Numbered from the stretch's first letter, positions 16,275-26,999 are shown. The stretch is DNA of 64,000 nt from Curtobacterium flaccumfaciens (GCF_004361695.1 NZ_SNVW01000004.1:1-64000), one strand, 5' to 3'. Program-made: numbers and translations. The notes: a model not told the origin generated them from the sequence alone.

Positions 16275-17230
16275 CGTTCGTGCGTCTCGACCGGGCAGAG
16301 GAGCAGGTCTCGGAGGGATCCGTCGACCAGCCCGATCCGCCGAGGGGCCGGCGTCGGCGCCGGCCCCTCGGCGGTCCCCGCTGGGTCGGGTGGGCCTTCG
16401 TCCTGCCGGGACTCATCGGTCTGGCGGTGTTCATCGTCATCCCGCAGGTCGCCTCGCTGGTCCTCGGCTTCTCCGACTCGAGCCTGCTGGGCGGGACCGT
16501 GTTCACCGGCACCGAGAACTACCTCCGGCTGCTGCGTGACCCGCAGTTCCTCAACAGCGTCATCGTCACGGCGATCTTCGTCCTCGTCTACGTGCCGGCG
16601 AACATCGCGATCTCGATGGCGATGGCGCTCTGGCTGAAGACGCGGATCGCGGGTCGGAACTGGCTCCGCGTGCTCTTCCTGATCCCGGCGCTGTCCCCGA
16701 TGGTGGCGAACGCCGCGGTCTTCCGGCTGCTGTTCCAGAAGGACGGCGCCGTCAACCAGCTGCTCGCGGGGATCGGCCTCGGACCGATCCCGTGGCTCAG
16801 CGACGGGAACTGGGCACTCGCCACCGTGATCGGCGTCTCGCTCTGGCAGTCGTTCGGCTACAACATGATCGTGCTCGGCGCCGGCATCGACTCGATCAGC
16901 CCGGACGTCATCGCGGCATCGAAGATCGACGGGGCCGGCCGGTTCCGTCGGCTGGTCTCGATCACGCTGCCGCTGGTGAGCCCCGCACTGTTCTTCACCA
17001 CGGTGCTGACCGTGATCGGCGCCTGGCAGACCTTCGCTCAGGCGTACGTCATCACGGGCGGGGGACCCGGCAACAGCACGATGACGATCATGCTCTACCT
17101 CTACCAGACCGCCTTCACGAACAACCAGCTCGGCTACGCGTCGGCCATCGCCACCGTGCTGTTCGTGATCATCGCGATCTTCACGCTGTTCCAGCTCTGG
17201 GGGCAGAAGAAGTGGGTGCACTATGACTGA
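16271..17230 (+). CDS. Sugar ABC transporter permease (MalF-like)
   Basis: Inner-membrane permease of 319 residues with six predicted spans. The EAA loop that docks the ATPase is present as IAASKIDGAGRFRRLVSITLPL near residues 214-235. The cytoplasmic N-terminus (about 1-38) is very basic (RGRRRRRPLGG), and the DNA that encodes it forms a 17-bp perfect hairpin at 16337-16374. The ATG overlaps the stop of the binding-protein gene. No ATP-binding subunit is encoded nearby, so a shared MsiK-type ATPase is expected elsewhere in the genome. Confidence 0.92.
   Translation: MTFVRLDRAEEQVSEGSVDQPDPPRGRRRRRPLGGPRWVGWAFVLPGLIGLAVFIVIPQVASLVLGFSDSSLLGGTVFTGTENYLRLLRDPQFLNSVIVTAIFVLVYVPANIAISMAMALWLKTRIAGRNWLRVLFLIPALSPMVANAAVFRLLFQKDGAVNQLLAGIGLGPIPWLSDGNWALATVIGVSLWQSFGYNMIVLGAGIDSISPDVIAASKIDGAGRFRRLVSITLPLVSPALFFTTVLTVIGAWQTFAQAYVITGGGPGNSTMTIMLYLYQTAFTNNQLGYASAIATVLFVIIAIFTLFQLWGQKKWVHYD
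16337..16374 (+). promoter_or_regulatory. Strong hairpin inside the start of the permease gene
   Basis: Arms at 16337-16353 and 16358-16374 are perfectly complementary over 17 bp with a TCGG loop. The arm begins CCGCCGAGGGGCC. It lies 63 bases past the binding-protein stop and within codons of about 23-35 of the permease. In other binding-protein operons a hairpin between the first two genes protects the upstream message and lowers permease output. Here the same role may be played by coding sequence. That role is inference. Confidence 0.6.
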
Positions 17231-18092
17231 TCACCGGCTCCCGGCACCGGGTCCGCCTCGACGACACCGAGGACGAGCGATCGGGTTCGTCGCCAACAGC
17301 ACCGCGGCGTGGCTCTTCGCCCTCGTGTTCTCGTTCCCGCTGATCTGGACCTTCTTCACGGCGCTGAAGCCGGCCAACGAGGTGTTCGGCGCACAGATCA
17401 GCTTCATCGGCTCGAAGGTCCTCTGGTCGAACTTCGTGGACGCGTGGGTCGAGGTCGACTTCGGGCGCCTGCTCCTGAACAGCCTGGTCGTGGCGGCGAT
17501 CACGACGGTGCTCACCCTCGTCGTCGCGACGATCACGGCGTTCGCGTTCGCGAGGCTCCGGTTCCCGGGCCGCAGCGCGGTCTTCCTGCTGTTCGTCATC
17601 ACCCTGACCCTGCCCAGCGAGGTCGCGGTCGTGCCGCTGTTCCTCGGCTTCGACCAAGCGGGGCTGGCGGACACCTGGGTCGCCCTGATCCTGCCGGGCC
17701 TGTTCGGCGCGTTCGGCGCGTTCCTGCTCCGACAGTTCATGCTCCAGATCCCGGCGGAGCTGGAGGAGGCGGCGCGGCTCGACGGAGCGTCCACGTGGCG
17801 CATCCTGATCAGCGTGATCGTCCCGCTCGTGCGGCCCGCACTGTCGGTGCTGTCGATCTTCGCCTTCCTCGGCAGCTGGAACAGCTTCCTCTGGCCGCTG
17901 ATCATCCTGAACAGCTCGGACAAGTGGACGATCCCGATCGGCATCGCCGGGTTCACCACCCAGACCGGCACGCAGTGGCAACTGCTGATGGCGGCGTGCG
18001 TGATGACGATCGCTCCCGTGGTGATCGTGGTCGCTTTCGCGCAGAGACAACTGGTGGCCGCGATCGGCGCGGGCGCCTTCGGTGGCCGATGA
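17223..18092 (+). CDS. Sugar ABC transporter permease (MalG-like)
   Basis: Second inner-membrane permease, 289 residues, six predicted spans. The EAA motif is EEAARLDGASTWRILISVIVPLVRP near residues 180-204, and LPSEVAVVPLF lies before it. It forms a heterodimeric pore with the preceding permease. It overlaps that gene by 8 bases and the fucosidase gene by 4 bases (ATGA), so the whole cluster is probably translated in a coupled way. Confidence 0.92.
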   Translation: MTDHRLPAPGPPRRHRGRAIGFVANSTAAWLFALVFSFPLIWTFFTALKPANEVFGAQISFIGSKVLWSNFVDAWVEVDFGRLLLNSLVVAAITTVLTLVVATITAFAFARLRFPGRSAVFLLFVITLTLPSEVAVVPLFLGFDQAGLADTWVALILPGLFGAFGAFLLRQFMLQIPAELEEAARLDGASTWRILISVIVPLVRPALSVLSIFAFLGSWNSFLWPLIILNSSDKWTIPIGIAGFTTQTGTQWQLLMAACVMTIAPVVIVVAFAQRQLVAAIGAGAFGGR

Positions 18093-19663
18093 GCCCCGAC
18101 GGACGGAGAACCGTGCACCTCGAACCCCTCGACCCCACGACCCTGCCGGCACCGATCGACGTGTCGGACAACCGCGCTGCGCTCGCGATGGTGGACGCCG
18201 TCATCGCCGCCGGACCGTACGACGCCACCTGGGACTCGCTGTCCGGGTACCGGGCACCGCAGTGGTACCGCGACGCGAAGTTCGGCGTCTTCCTGCACTG
18301 GGGAGCGTTCTCGGTCCCGGCGTTCGGCAACGAGTGGTACCCGCGCACCATGTACCGCCGCGGCACCCCGACGTTCGAACACCACGTGGCGACCTACGGC
18401 CCGCACGACCGCTTCGGGTACAAGGACTTCCTCCCGCACTTCCGCATGGAGCACTTCGACCCGGAGGAGTGGGTGGCGCTGTTCAAGCGTGCGGGTGCGC
18501 AGTTCGTCGTGCCGGTCGCGGAGCACCACGACGGCTACGCGATGTACGACACCGCGCGCTCACGCTGGAACGTGACCCAGGTGGGGCCGGAGCGGGACGT
18601 GATGGGCGACCTGCTCGCGGCGGTCGACCGGTCCTGGTTGGTGACCGGAGCCTCCACCCACCGGGCGGAGCACTGGTTCTTCATGAACGGGGGAGCGGAG
18701 TTCGACTCCGACGTCCGCGACCCCGCCTACGCCGACCTGTACGGCCCGGCGCTGCGCAAGGAGATGAACCCCACCGAACGGTTCCTGGAGGACTGGCTCC
18801 TGCGCACGGTCGAGATCATCGACTCCTACCGACCGCAGGTGCTCTACTTCGACACCGGGATCGAGGAACCGTCGTTCGAGCCGTACATCCGGCGACTCGC
18901 CGCCTACTACTACAACCGGGCTGCCGAGTGGGGGCGCGAAGTCGTCATCAACGCCAAGTGGGACGCGTTCCGTCCCGGCTCCGCGGTGCTCGACATCGAG
19001 CGGGGCACGATGGGCGGCATCCGGTCGGACGTCTGGCAGAACGACACGTCGGTCTCGCGGACGTCCTGGAGCTGGGTCGACGGGCACGACTACAAGGGCG
19101 CTTCCGAACTCATCCAGGAACTCGTCGACGTGGTCGCGAAGAACGGGAACCTGCTCCTGAACATCGGTCCACGCCCGGACGGGACCATCCCGGAGGAAGA
19201 GGTCGCGCTGTTGGAGTCGGTCGGCGACTGGCTGGCCGTGCACGGCGAAGCGATCTACGGCTCCAGCCCCTGGGTCGTCTTCGGTGAGGGACCGACGTCG
19301 CCCGCCGCCGGATCCTTCACCGACGCCGCAGCGCCCGCGTACACCGCCGAGGACGTCCGCTTCACGCGGATGACCGAGGTCGGCCACGACTACGTGTACG
19401 GCATCGGGCTCGTCCGTCCGGTCGACGGCCGCATGCGGATCCGGAGCTTCGGCTCGGGCAGCCCCCTCGTCGACCGACCGATCGTCGACGTTCGGGTCCT
19501 GGGCTCGGGGGAGCAGCCGGAGTGGACCCGCACCGAGGAACACCTGGAGGTCGTGCTCCCCGACGCCGAGCTGACCGGTCCCGGCGGCGCCGTTGTGCGG
19601 CTCGAGCTGGCGCCGGAGGCTGCTGCTCCGCGCATCGACTTCTTCCACGGCCTGAACATCTAG
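18089..19663 (+). CDS. Alpha-L-fucosidase (GH29)
   Basis: Retaining glycosidase of 524 residues that removes alpha-linked L-fucose. GH29 hallmarks are WYRDAKFGVFLHWGAFSVPAF near residues 53-73, AEHHDGYAMYD, and the nucleophile region VLYFDTGIEEP with Asp255 as the likely nucleophile. The C-terminal part (about 405-524) is beta-rich. There is no signal peptide, so it acts in the cytoplasm on sugars brought in by the transporter. The ATG at 18089 overlaps the permease stop; the longer open frame upstream is a shadow. Fucose would come from plant xyloglucan, arabinogalactan or glycans. Confidence 0.92.
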   Translation: MSPDGRRTVHLEPLDPTTLPAPIDVSDNRAALAMVDAVIAAGPYDATWDSLSGYRAPQWYRDAKFGVFLHWGAFSVPAFGNEWYPRTMYRRGTPTFEHHVATYGPHDRFGYKDFLPHFRMEHFDPEEWVALFKRAGAQFVVPVAEHHDGYAMYDTARSRWNVTQVGPERDVMGDLLAAVDRSWLVTGASTHRAEHWFFMNGGAEFDSDVRDPAYADLYGPALRKEMNPTERFLEDWLLRTVEIIDSYRPQVLYFDTGIEEPSFEPYIRRLAAYYYNRAAEWGREVVINAKWDAFRPGSAVLDIERGTMGGIRSDVWQNDTSVSRTSWSWVDGHDYKGASELIQELVDVVAKNGNLLLNIGPRPDGTIPEEEVALLESVGDWLAVHGEAIYGSSPWVVFGEGPTSPAAGSFTDAAAPAYTAEDVRFTRMTEVGHDYVYGIGLVRPVDGRMRIRSFGSGSPLVDRPIVDVRVLGSGEQPEWTRTEEHLEVVLPDAELTGPGGAVVRLELAPEAAAPRIDFFHGLNI

Positions 19664-19712
19664 CGCGCGTCACCGTCGACGCGCAGCCCTGAACCGAATC
19701 GGAGAACACCAC

Positions 19713-20771
19713 ATGACCAACACCGACAGCGTCCCGACTCGGCGACTCGCGAGCGGGGCGGAGATGCCCGCGATCGGGGTCGGCACGTTCGGGTCCGACC
19801 ACTACCGGGCGGAGGACGTGGCCGCGGCGGTCGGCGGCGCGATCCGGGCCGGGTACCGCTTGATCGACTGCGCGTCGGTCTACGGCAACGAGGCGGAGGT
19901 CGGTGCCGTCCTCGAGGCAGCGATCGACGAGGGTGTGCCGCGCGACGACCTCTTCGTCATGTCGAAGGTCTGGAACGACGCGCACGAGCCGGACGCTGCG
20001 GTCGCCTCGGTCCGTCAGTCCCTGCGCGACCTCCGGCTCGACGTCCTCGACGCGGTGTTCGTGCACTGGCCGTTCCCGAACCACCACGCCCCGTTCGCCG
20101 ATGCCGCCGACCGCGACGCGGACGCACGCCCGTACGTCCACGAGGAGTACATGACCCTGTGGCGCGCGCTGGAGGGACTCGTCGACGAGGGGGTCGTGCG
20201 CCACCTCGGGACCTCGAACGTCACCATCCCGAAGCTGACGGCGATCCTCGCCGACGCACGGATCCGTCCGGCGTTGAACGAGATGGAGCTGCACCCCTGC
20301 TTCCAGCAGCCCGAGCTCTTCCGGTTCTGTCTCGACCACGGGATCCAGCCGGTCGGCTACTCGCCGCTCGGCTCACCGTCGCGACCCGACCGCGACCGGA
20401 TCGCCTCGGACGTGTCCGACATGGAGCACCCCGTGGTGGTCTCCATCGCCCGCGCCCACGGGGTCCACCCGGCGCTCGTCTGCCTGAAGTGGGCGGTGCA
20501 GCGCGGCCAGGTGCCGATCCCGTTCTCGGTGAAGGAGCCGCAGTTCGTCGCGAACCTCCGAGCCGTGACGGAGGACCCGCTGACGCCCGCCGAACTCGAG
20601 GCGCTGCGGTCGGCCGAACGGAACAACCGCCTCATCAAGGGCCAGGTGTTCCTGTGGCCCGGGGCGGACAGCTGGCTCGACCTGTGGGACGTCGACGGCA
20701 CCATCCCCGGCTGGGACGGGTACGCCGCCGATCGTGCAGCCGGCCGCACCGCAGCGGGCGTGACCGCATGA
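19713..20771 (+). CDS. Aldo/keto reductase
   Basis: NADP-dependent oxidoreductase of the AKR superfamily, 352 residues. The catalytic tetrad is intact: Asp52 and Tyr57 in LIDCASVYGNE, Lys85 in VMSKVW, His118 in FVHWPF. A C-terminal stretch of about 45 residues (WLDLWDVDGTIPGWDGYAAD) extends beyond the usual barrel. It lies between the fucosidase and the mutarotase, so it may act on fucose or another released sugar, for example as a dehydrogenase or reductase of the free aldose. That substrate is inference. Preceded by a 49-bp gap with GGAG; overlaps fucU-like gene by 4 bases. Confidence 0.88.
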   Translation: MTNTDSVPTRRLASGAEMPAIGVGTFGSDHYRAEDVAAAVGGAIRAGYRLIDCASVYGNEAEVGAVLEAAIDEGVPRDDLFVMSKVWNDAHEPDAAVASVRQSLRDLRLDVLDAVFVHWPFPNHHAPFADAADRDADARPYVHEEYMTLWRALEGLVDEGVVRHLGTSNVTIPKLTAILADARIRPALNEMELHPCFQQPELFRFCLDHGIQPVGYSPLGSPSRPDRDRIASDVSDMEHPVVVSIARAHGVHPALVCLKWAVQRGQVPIPFSVKEPQFVANLRAVTEDPLTPAELEALRSAERNNRLIKGQVFLWPGADSWLDLWDVDGTIPGWDGYAADRAAGRTAAGVTA

Positions 20772-21181
20772 TCACGGGGCCACTCGTGCACCCGCCGCTC
20801 CTCGAGGCACTCGCCTCGTCCGGCCACGGCTCCGGGGTCCTCATCGCGGACGGCAACTACCCGTACCTGACCGCCACCGGACCGGGCGTGCGCCTGATCC
20901 ACCTCAACCTCCGCCCAGGACTGCTCGACGTGACGACGGTGCTCGACGCCGTCCTCACCGTCGTCAACGTCGAGTCGGCGACGGTCATGCAGACTCCGGA
21001 CGGCGTCACTACGCCGGCGCAGGACGACTACGCACGGCTGCTGGGCGGCGACGTCCCCGTGGAGAAGGTCGACCGGTTCGCGTTCTACGACCGGGTGCGC
21101 TCCCCGGACGTCGGCGTAGTGATCGCGACCGGGGACGAACGGCTGTACGGCAACCTCCTCGTGACCGTCGGTCTGCGGTGA
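20768..21181 (+). CDS. L-fucose mutarotase-like protein (RbsD/FucU family)
   Basis: Small enzyme of 137 residues that interconverts sugar anomers. Family features are the catalytic His in ASSGHGSGVLIADGNYP near residue 20, and the late RFAFYDRV and DERLYGNLLV segments. RbsD and FucU share this fold; the fucosidase upstream favours L-fucose as substrate. ATG overlaps the stop of the aldo/keto reductase gene (ATGA). It ends the operon; no fucose isomerase, kinase or aldolase follows, so fucose breakdown must be completed by genes elsewhere. Confidence 0.88.
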   Translation: MITGPLVHPPLLEALASSGHGSGVLIADGNYPYLTATGPGVRLIHLNLRPGLLDVTTVLDAVLTVVNVESATVMQTPDGVTTPAQDDYARLLGGDVPVEKVDRFAFYDRVRSPDVGVVIATGDERLYGNLLVTVGLR

Positions 21182-21341
21182 CGCACGTGGACCGCGACGA
21201 CACGACGGTGCACGACTCCCTGGCACAGGGGGCCGCAGGACAGCGCGAACAAGACCGACAGCCGCGGGGTAGCACGCACCGACGGTGCCGGCAGGGGAGT
21301 GCTGCGGGTGGCGGAGGCCCGCTGGAACGTCGGCGACCCGG

Positions 21342-21734
21342 TCACGCCCGCGGCGTCAGCACGCAGAACTCGTTTCCCTCGGGATCGCGGAGGACCGTCC
21401 ACGCGACGTTCCCCTGCCCGACGTCGGCCAGGGTCGCGCCACGCCCGATCAAGCCGTCGACGAGCGCCGCCTGATCGTCGCCCGGGGCCGGGGCGAGGTC
21501 GATGTGCAGTCGGTTCTTGCCTGCTCGGTCATCGGACACCGAGACGAACGCCAGCCCCGGGCCGTGCTCATCGAGGGGGATCGACCGGCTCTGGTCGAAC
21601 GCATGCGGCGGAACGAGGATCACCTCGGTGTCCGTCTCCACCGCGACGAGCCAGCCGAGCGTCTCCGCCCACCAGTGTCCGAGTGTGGCGACGTCGTGGC
21701 TGTCGACGACGGTCGTGTACCAGCGCAGTCCCAT
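21342..21734 (-). CDS. VOC superfamily (glyoxalase/bleomycin-resistance fold) protein
   Basis: Small metalloenzyme-like protein of 130 residues with two beta-alpha-beta-beta-beta modules. The opening LRWYTTVVDSHDVATLGHWWAETLGW and the closing AWTVLRDPEGNEFCVL are typical; the latter includes the Glu often used as a metal ligand. His in NRLHIDLAP is a second likely ligand. The ATG at 21734 is preferred over 21767 because the family motif starts at once. Solitary gene, substrate unknown. Confidence 0.82.
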   Translation of the reverse strand: MGLRWYTTVVDSHDVATLGHWWAETLGWLVAVETDTEVILVPPHAFDQSRSIPLDEHGPGLAFVSVSDDRAGKNRLHIDLAPAPGDDQAALVDGLIGRGATLADVGQGNVAWTVLRDPEGNEFCVLTPRA

Positions 21735-21814
21735 GCCGCGGAACCTACTCGGCGCGCCTCCGATCAACGCGAACGGAGGAGCACTGTCGAGGCTCCCAGT
21801 TCACGTGACCTGAC

Positions 21815-21828
21815 ATAATATGCATTAT
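21815..21828. repeat. AT-rich inverted repeat
   Basis: ATAATATGCATTAT has 5-bp arms (ATAAT/ATTAT) around ATGC, in a genome where such AT-rich sequence is rare. It lies in the 216-bp gap between the VOC gene and a small acidic ORF. It could be an operator or a -10-rich promoter; no gene is clearly placed to use it. Confidence 0.4.
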
Positions 21829-21950
21829 CGGCGCAGACGGAACAACCTGGTTCAAGCCCGGACGTATCGAGTCACGCCTCGCAAGAACCCCCGCACCATG
21901 TCCACAACCTCGCACCGAACGTCAACAGCGCGCGCGAGGCGCACGGTCGC

Positions 21951-22127
21951 TCAGGACTCGGCGTCGGCGCCGGGGTCCTCACCGTCCGTCGGGACGTCGT
22001 CGGCATCGATCTCGAGCGCGGCCTGTTGGTCGTCGCGCTCCTCGAGGTCCTCGCGGTCCGTGTCGGGCTGCTCGGGCGCTTCGGCCTGGGTGGTCTCTTC
22101 CGATGGGTCGGGCTGGCTGTACGTCAT
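21951..22127 (-). CDS. Small acidic hypothetical protein
   Basis: A 58-residue ORF, strongly acidic (about 20 Asp or Glu), starting MTYSQPDPSEETTQAEAPEQ and ending DGEDPGADAES. No motif or membrane segment. The composition suggests a disordered protein. Third-position G/C bias is compatible with coding, and I prefer the ATG at 22127 over the upstream extension, which is basic and shadow-like. I do not recognise a family. Confidence 0.45.
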   Translation of the reverse strand: MTYSQPDPSEETTQAEAPEQPDTDREDLEERDDQQAALEIDADDVPTDGEDPGADAES

Positions 22128-22190
22128 GCGCGGGACGCTACGCGCGGCGAGCTGGACGGTCGTCCGGCGGTCCGACAGACGCACCGGTGA

Positions 22191-22234
22191 CGGACTGGAG
22201 GCACGTGGCGACCCCGCCACGTGCCTCCGGTCCG
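22191..22234. repeat. Dispersed palindrome, copy E
   Basis: Arms of 20 bp at 22191-22210 and 22215-22234, one mismatch that would be a G-U pair in RNA, loop ACCC. The left arm reads CGGACTGGAGGCACGTGGCG. It lies 13 bp past the stop of the DUF4190 gene on the minus strand. The outer arm matches the other copies while the inner arm differs (GGCACGTGGCG for GGCGCGGTGC), so arms have changed together and kept base pairing. Confidence 0.85.
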
Positions 22235-22247
22235 ATGTGCGGGAGCG

Positions 22248-22562
22248 TCAGTTGTTGGTGACGGCCGGCACGACGATCACGAGCGCGATGATGATGAAGA
22301 CGATCGACAGGACGAGGCCGATCGCGCTGAGGATGATGCCGGCGAGCACCATGCCGCGGCTGCTCGCCGGGCGACGGCGGGCGATGATGCCGAGGATGAG
22401 GCCGATGATGCTGGCGATCAGGCCGACCCAGACGAAGAGGAACGAGAAGACGACGCCGACGATCCCGAGGACGAGCGAGCCGATCGAGAGACCGTTGCCG
22501 CCGTTCGTCGCGGGGGTCTGACCGGCGGCGTTCTGGGCGGGCGGGTATCCGTTCGTGGACAT
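22248..22562 (-). CDS. DUF4190-type small membrane protein
   Basis: A 104-residue protein with a short Pro/Asn/Gly-rich cytoplasmic start (MSTNGYPPAQNAAGQTP) and two or three hydrophobic spans: SIGSLVLGIVGVVFSFLFVWVGLIASIIGLILGII (about 26-60) and GMVLAGIILSAIGLVLSIVFIIIALVIVVP (about 70-99). The linker IARRRPASSRG is typical of DUF4190 proteins. Function unknown. An AAGGAG site lies before the ATG. Confidence 0.75.
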   Translation of the reverse strand: MSTNGYPPAQNAAGQTPATNGGNGLSIGSLVLGIVGVVFSFLFVWVGLIASIIGLILGIIARRRPASSRGMVLAGIILSAIGLVLSIVFIIIALVIVVPAVTNN

Positions 22563-22679
22563 GGAGAGCTCCTTCGGTGAGGACGCTCGCCGATGGCCGG
22601 GCAGCCGAGCATGAGCGTCACTCGAAACGCTAGACCGAACACACGGCTCGTGTTCAGGTCCGGTGCCGCTCAGCGCGCA

Positions 22680-25046
<2,367 letters not shown>

Positions 25047-25085
25047 GCCGGTCAGGCTACCGGTGGCGTGTGACGTTCTACAGGA

Positions 25086-25104
25086 CGGTTCCGCAGTGGA
25101 ACCG
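25086..25104 (-). terminator. Short hairpin after the Nudix gene
   Basis: CGGTTCC / GGAACCG, 7-bp perfect arms with the loop GCAGT. It lies 23 bp past the Nudix gene stop (minus strand). No U-tract follows, so it is only a possible terminator. Confidence 0.35.
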
Positions 25105-25126
25105 CCCGGCCGACGGAGGCTCCGGG

Positions 25127-25582
25127 TCAGGACCCTGCGTGCCGCCGCACCAGCTCGGGCAGCTCGGCGGGCTCGAAGGCCTCGTCGGTCGCCTCGAGCT
25201 CGTCGGCCGTCCACCAGCGCGACTGCAGGATGTCCACCTGCTCGTCATCGGTCCACTCCGCGTCGGACAGGACGAAGCCGGGCGTCCGCACCACGTAGAA
25301 CTCGGAGTGGCCCCGGTCGTGGTCGGCCAGGTCCCACTCGACGTCGAAGTCCCACGACCACACGGGCTCACCCGGGTCGTCGATGACGATGCCGGTCTCC
25401 TCGCGGAGTTCGCGGATCGCCGCGTCCCGGTGGTCCTCCCCCGGGTCGACACCGCCGCCGGGCGTGATCCACCGGTGGGCACCGTCCGACGAGGGCGACT
25501 TCGTGTCCATCAGGAACACGCGGCCCTCGGGGTCGAGCAGGATGATCCGGGAGGTCAGTCGCAGTCCGGGCTTCGCAGTCAC
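25127..25582 (-). CDS. Nudix hydrolase
   Basis: Pyrophosphohydrolase of 151 residues acting on a nucleoside-diphosphate-linked compound. The Nudix box GX5EX7REUXEEXGU is complete at residues 43-65, ending RELREETGI. The WSWDFDVEWDLADHDRGHSEFYVV segment follows. It lies 27 bases past the SDR gene stop on the same strand. Substrate not predictable from sequence. Confidence 0.87.
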   Translation of the reverse strand: MTAKPGLRLTSRIILLDPEGRVFLMDTKSPSSDGAHRWITPGGGVDPGEDHRDAAIRELREETGIVIDDPGEPVWSWDFDVEWDLADHDRGHSEFYVVRTPGFVLSDAEWTDDEQVDILQSRWWTADELEATDEAFEPAELPELVRRHAGS

Positions 25583-25609
25583 CCGACCGACGCTAGCGGA
25601 CGACGAACG

Positions 25610-26371
25610 CTACTGTGCGAAGCCGCTGACGTCGCCGACGAGCTTGGTGTGGTCGGCCGGGATCGGCTCCACGGCGGCCAGGGCGATCTCGGCCGCGAAC
25701 TCCGACACGCTGTAGAGCTTGCCGACCTCCTGTCGACGGCCCTCGATCGCGCCCGGGTTGAGGCGGTTGAGGAGCGTCGCGGTGATCGTGCCCTCGATCA
25801 TGTCGCCGGAGACGACCACGAACTCGATGCCGGCGGCCTCGAGCTGCGGGATGAGTTCGCGGAGGGCGAGTTCGCCGGCGCGCTTGCTCTTCGCGACCGG
25901 GACGTACTCGTCCATCGTCTCCGCCGTCTCGACGAAGTGCGCCTGGTGGCTCGTGACGAAGACGACGCGCGAGCCGGCGGGCATGTGCGGCACGGCGGTC
26001 TGGAGCATGTCGACCTGGGCGTCACGGTTGAGGCGGAGCGCGTAGTCCTCCCCCAGCCCGGACTCCATGCCGCCCGAGGCGTTGAGCACGAGCAGGTCGA
26101 TGCCGCCCCACTCGGCGACGACGGCGTCGACCATCGCCTGGACGGAGTCGTGCTCGGTCAGGTCGGCTCCGACCGCGAGGGCCGAGCCGCCGGCTTCGAC
26201 GATCTTCTCGGCGATCTGCTCGGCGCGCTTGGCCTTGTTCCGGTAGTTCACGACGACCTTGGCACCGGCCTCGGCCAGGTAGCCGACGGTGTCCGCACCG
26301 ATGCCGCGGGACGACCCCGTGACGAGGGCGCGCTTGTCGGCGAGGGATCCGGGGGCGAGGGGGTTGCTCAC
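25610..26371 (-). CDS. SDR-family protein with displaced catalytic Tyr-Lys motif
   Basis: Rossmann-fold protein of 253 residues from the GTG at 26371 (GGAG upstream). The cofactor motif is normal (TGSSRGIG), as is the NADP-type VVVNYRNKAKR segment. NNAG is replaced by LNASGG, and the usual YxxxK is YVPVAKSKRAGE: Lys falls five and seven residues after Tyr, not four. This suggests an atypical active site or a non-catalytic binding role. It diverges from the NfeD-SPFH pair, with 154 bp between. Confidence 0.85.
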   Translation of the reverse strand: MSNPLAPGSLADKRALVTGSSRGIGADTVGYLAEAGAKVVVNYRNKAKRAEQIAEKIVEAGGSALAVGADLTEHDSVQAMVDAVVAEWGGIDLLVLNASGGMESGLGEDYALRLNRDAQVDMLQTAVPHMPAGSRVVFVTSHQAHFVETAETMDEYVPVAKSKRAGELALRELIPQLEAAGIEFVVVSGDMIEGTITATLLNRLNPGAIEGRRQEVGKLYSVSEFAAEIALAAVEPIPADHTKLVGDVSGFAQ

Positions 26372-26525
26372 AGTCGTGTTCTCCAGGTTCGTTCCGGCGG
26401 GTCGGCCGCCGTCGAGCCTACCAATCGCCTGGGCACCCGACACCCGTTGCTGATATGTTGAACGGAGTTGGACCGGCCGTCGCGACGCAGCGAGCAGCCG
26501 CGCGCGACCGAGGGAGGGAGATCGC

Positions 26526-26999
26526 GTGAACACAATCGATTGGATCCAGACGATCATCTGGATCGGACTGGTGCTCCTGCTCGGGGTGGTCGAGATCTTC
26601 ACCCTCGACTTCATCTTCATCATGCTCGCGGCCGGGGCTGCCGGTGGACTGATCGCCGCACTGCTCGGCGCCCCGTGGTGGCTGTCGGCCATCATCGCGG
26701 CCGTCCTGGCGCTCGTGCTGCTCTCGCTGGTCCGCCCGCGCCTCCTCACGGCACTCGGCCGTGGCGCCGACCCGCACCGCACCAACGTCGAGGGGCTGAT
26801 CGGCCTGCGCGGCACCGTCGCCGTCGCCTTCACGTCGTCCGCGCCGGGCCAGGTGCGCCTGGCCAACGGCGAGACGTGGAGCGCCCGCATCGCCTCCGAC
26901 TCCACCGACCGAACACCGCCGCTCGGCACCCCCGTGGTCGTCGAGTCCATCGAGGGGTCGACGGCCGTCGTCCGCCTCGGAGAAAGGGCCACCTCGTGA
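26526..26999 (+). CDS. NfeD-like membrane protein
   Basis: A 157-residue partner of SPFH proteins. Three or four hydrophobic spans (about 8-75) precede a cytoplasmic OB-fold (about 88-155) containing GLRGTVAVAF and GQVRLANGETWSAR. It matches the short NfeD class without a protease domain. It overlaps the following SPFH gene by 4 bases (GTGA), a classic pairing, and the two probably work together in membrane microdomains. GGGAG at 26515-26520 fits the ATG at 26526. Confidence 0.88.
   Translation: MNTIDWIQTIIWIGLVLLLGVVEIFTLDFIFIMLAAGAAGGLIAALLGAPWWLSAIIAAVLALVLLSLVRPRLLTALGRGADPHRTNVEGLIGLRGTVAVAFTSSAPGQVRLANGETWSARIASDSTDRTPPLGTPVVVESIEGSTAVVRLGERATS

Noticed and set aside
8640..21181. One polysaccharide utilisation island joining xylanase and fucosidase
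   Set aside because: The two are 8 kb apart with unrelated genes between, and the fucoside operon has its own regulator and promoter. Any link is metabolic, not a single locus.
20768..21181. RbsD (D-ribose pyranase)
   Set aside because: RbsD and FucU share the fold; no ribose genes are present, while a fucosidase is in the same operon, so FucU-like is the better call.
21820..22521. Plus-strand 233-codon frame starting MHYRRRRNNL
   Set aside because: Its Ser/Arg-rich content is the shadow of the small acidic ORF and DUF4190 gene on the other strand.
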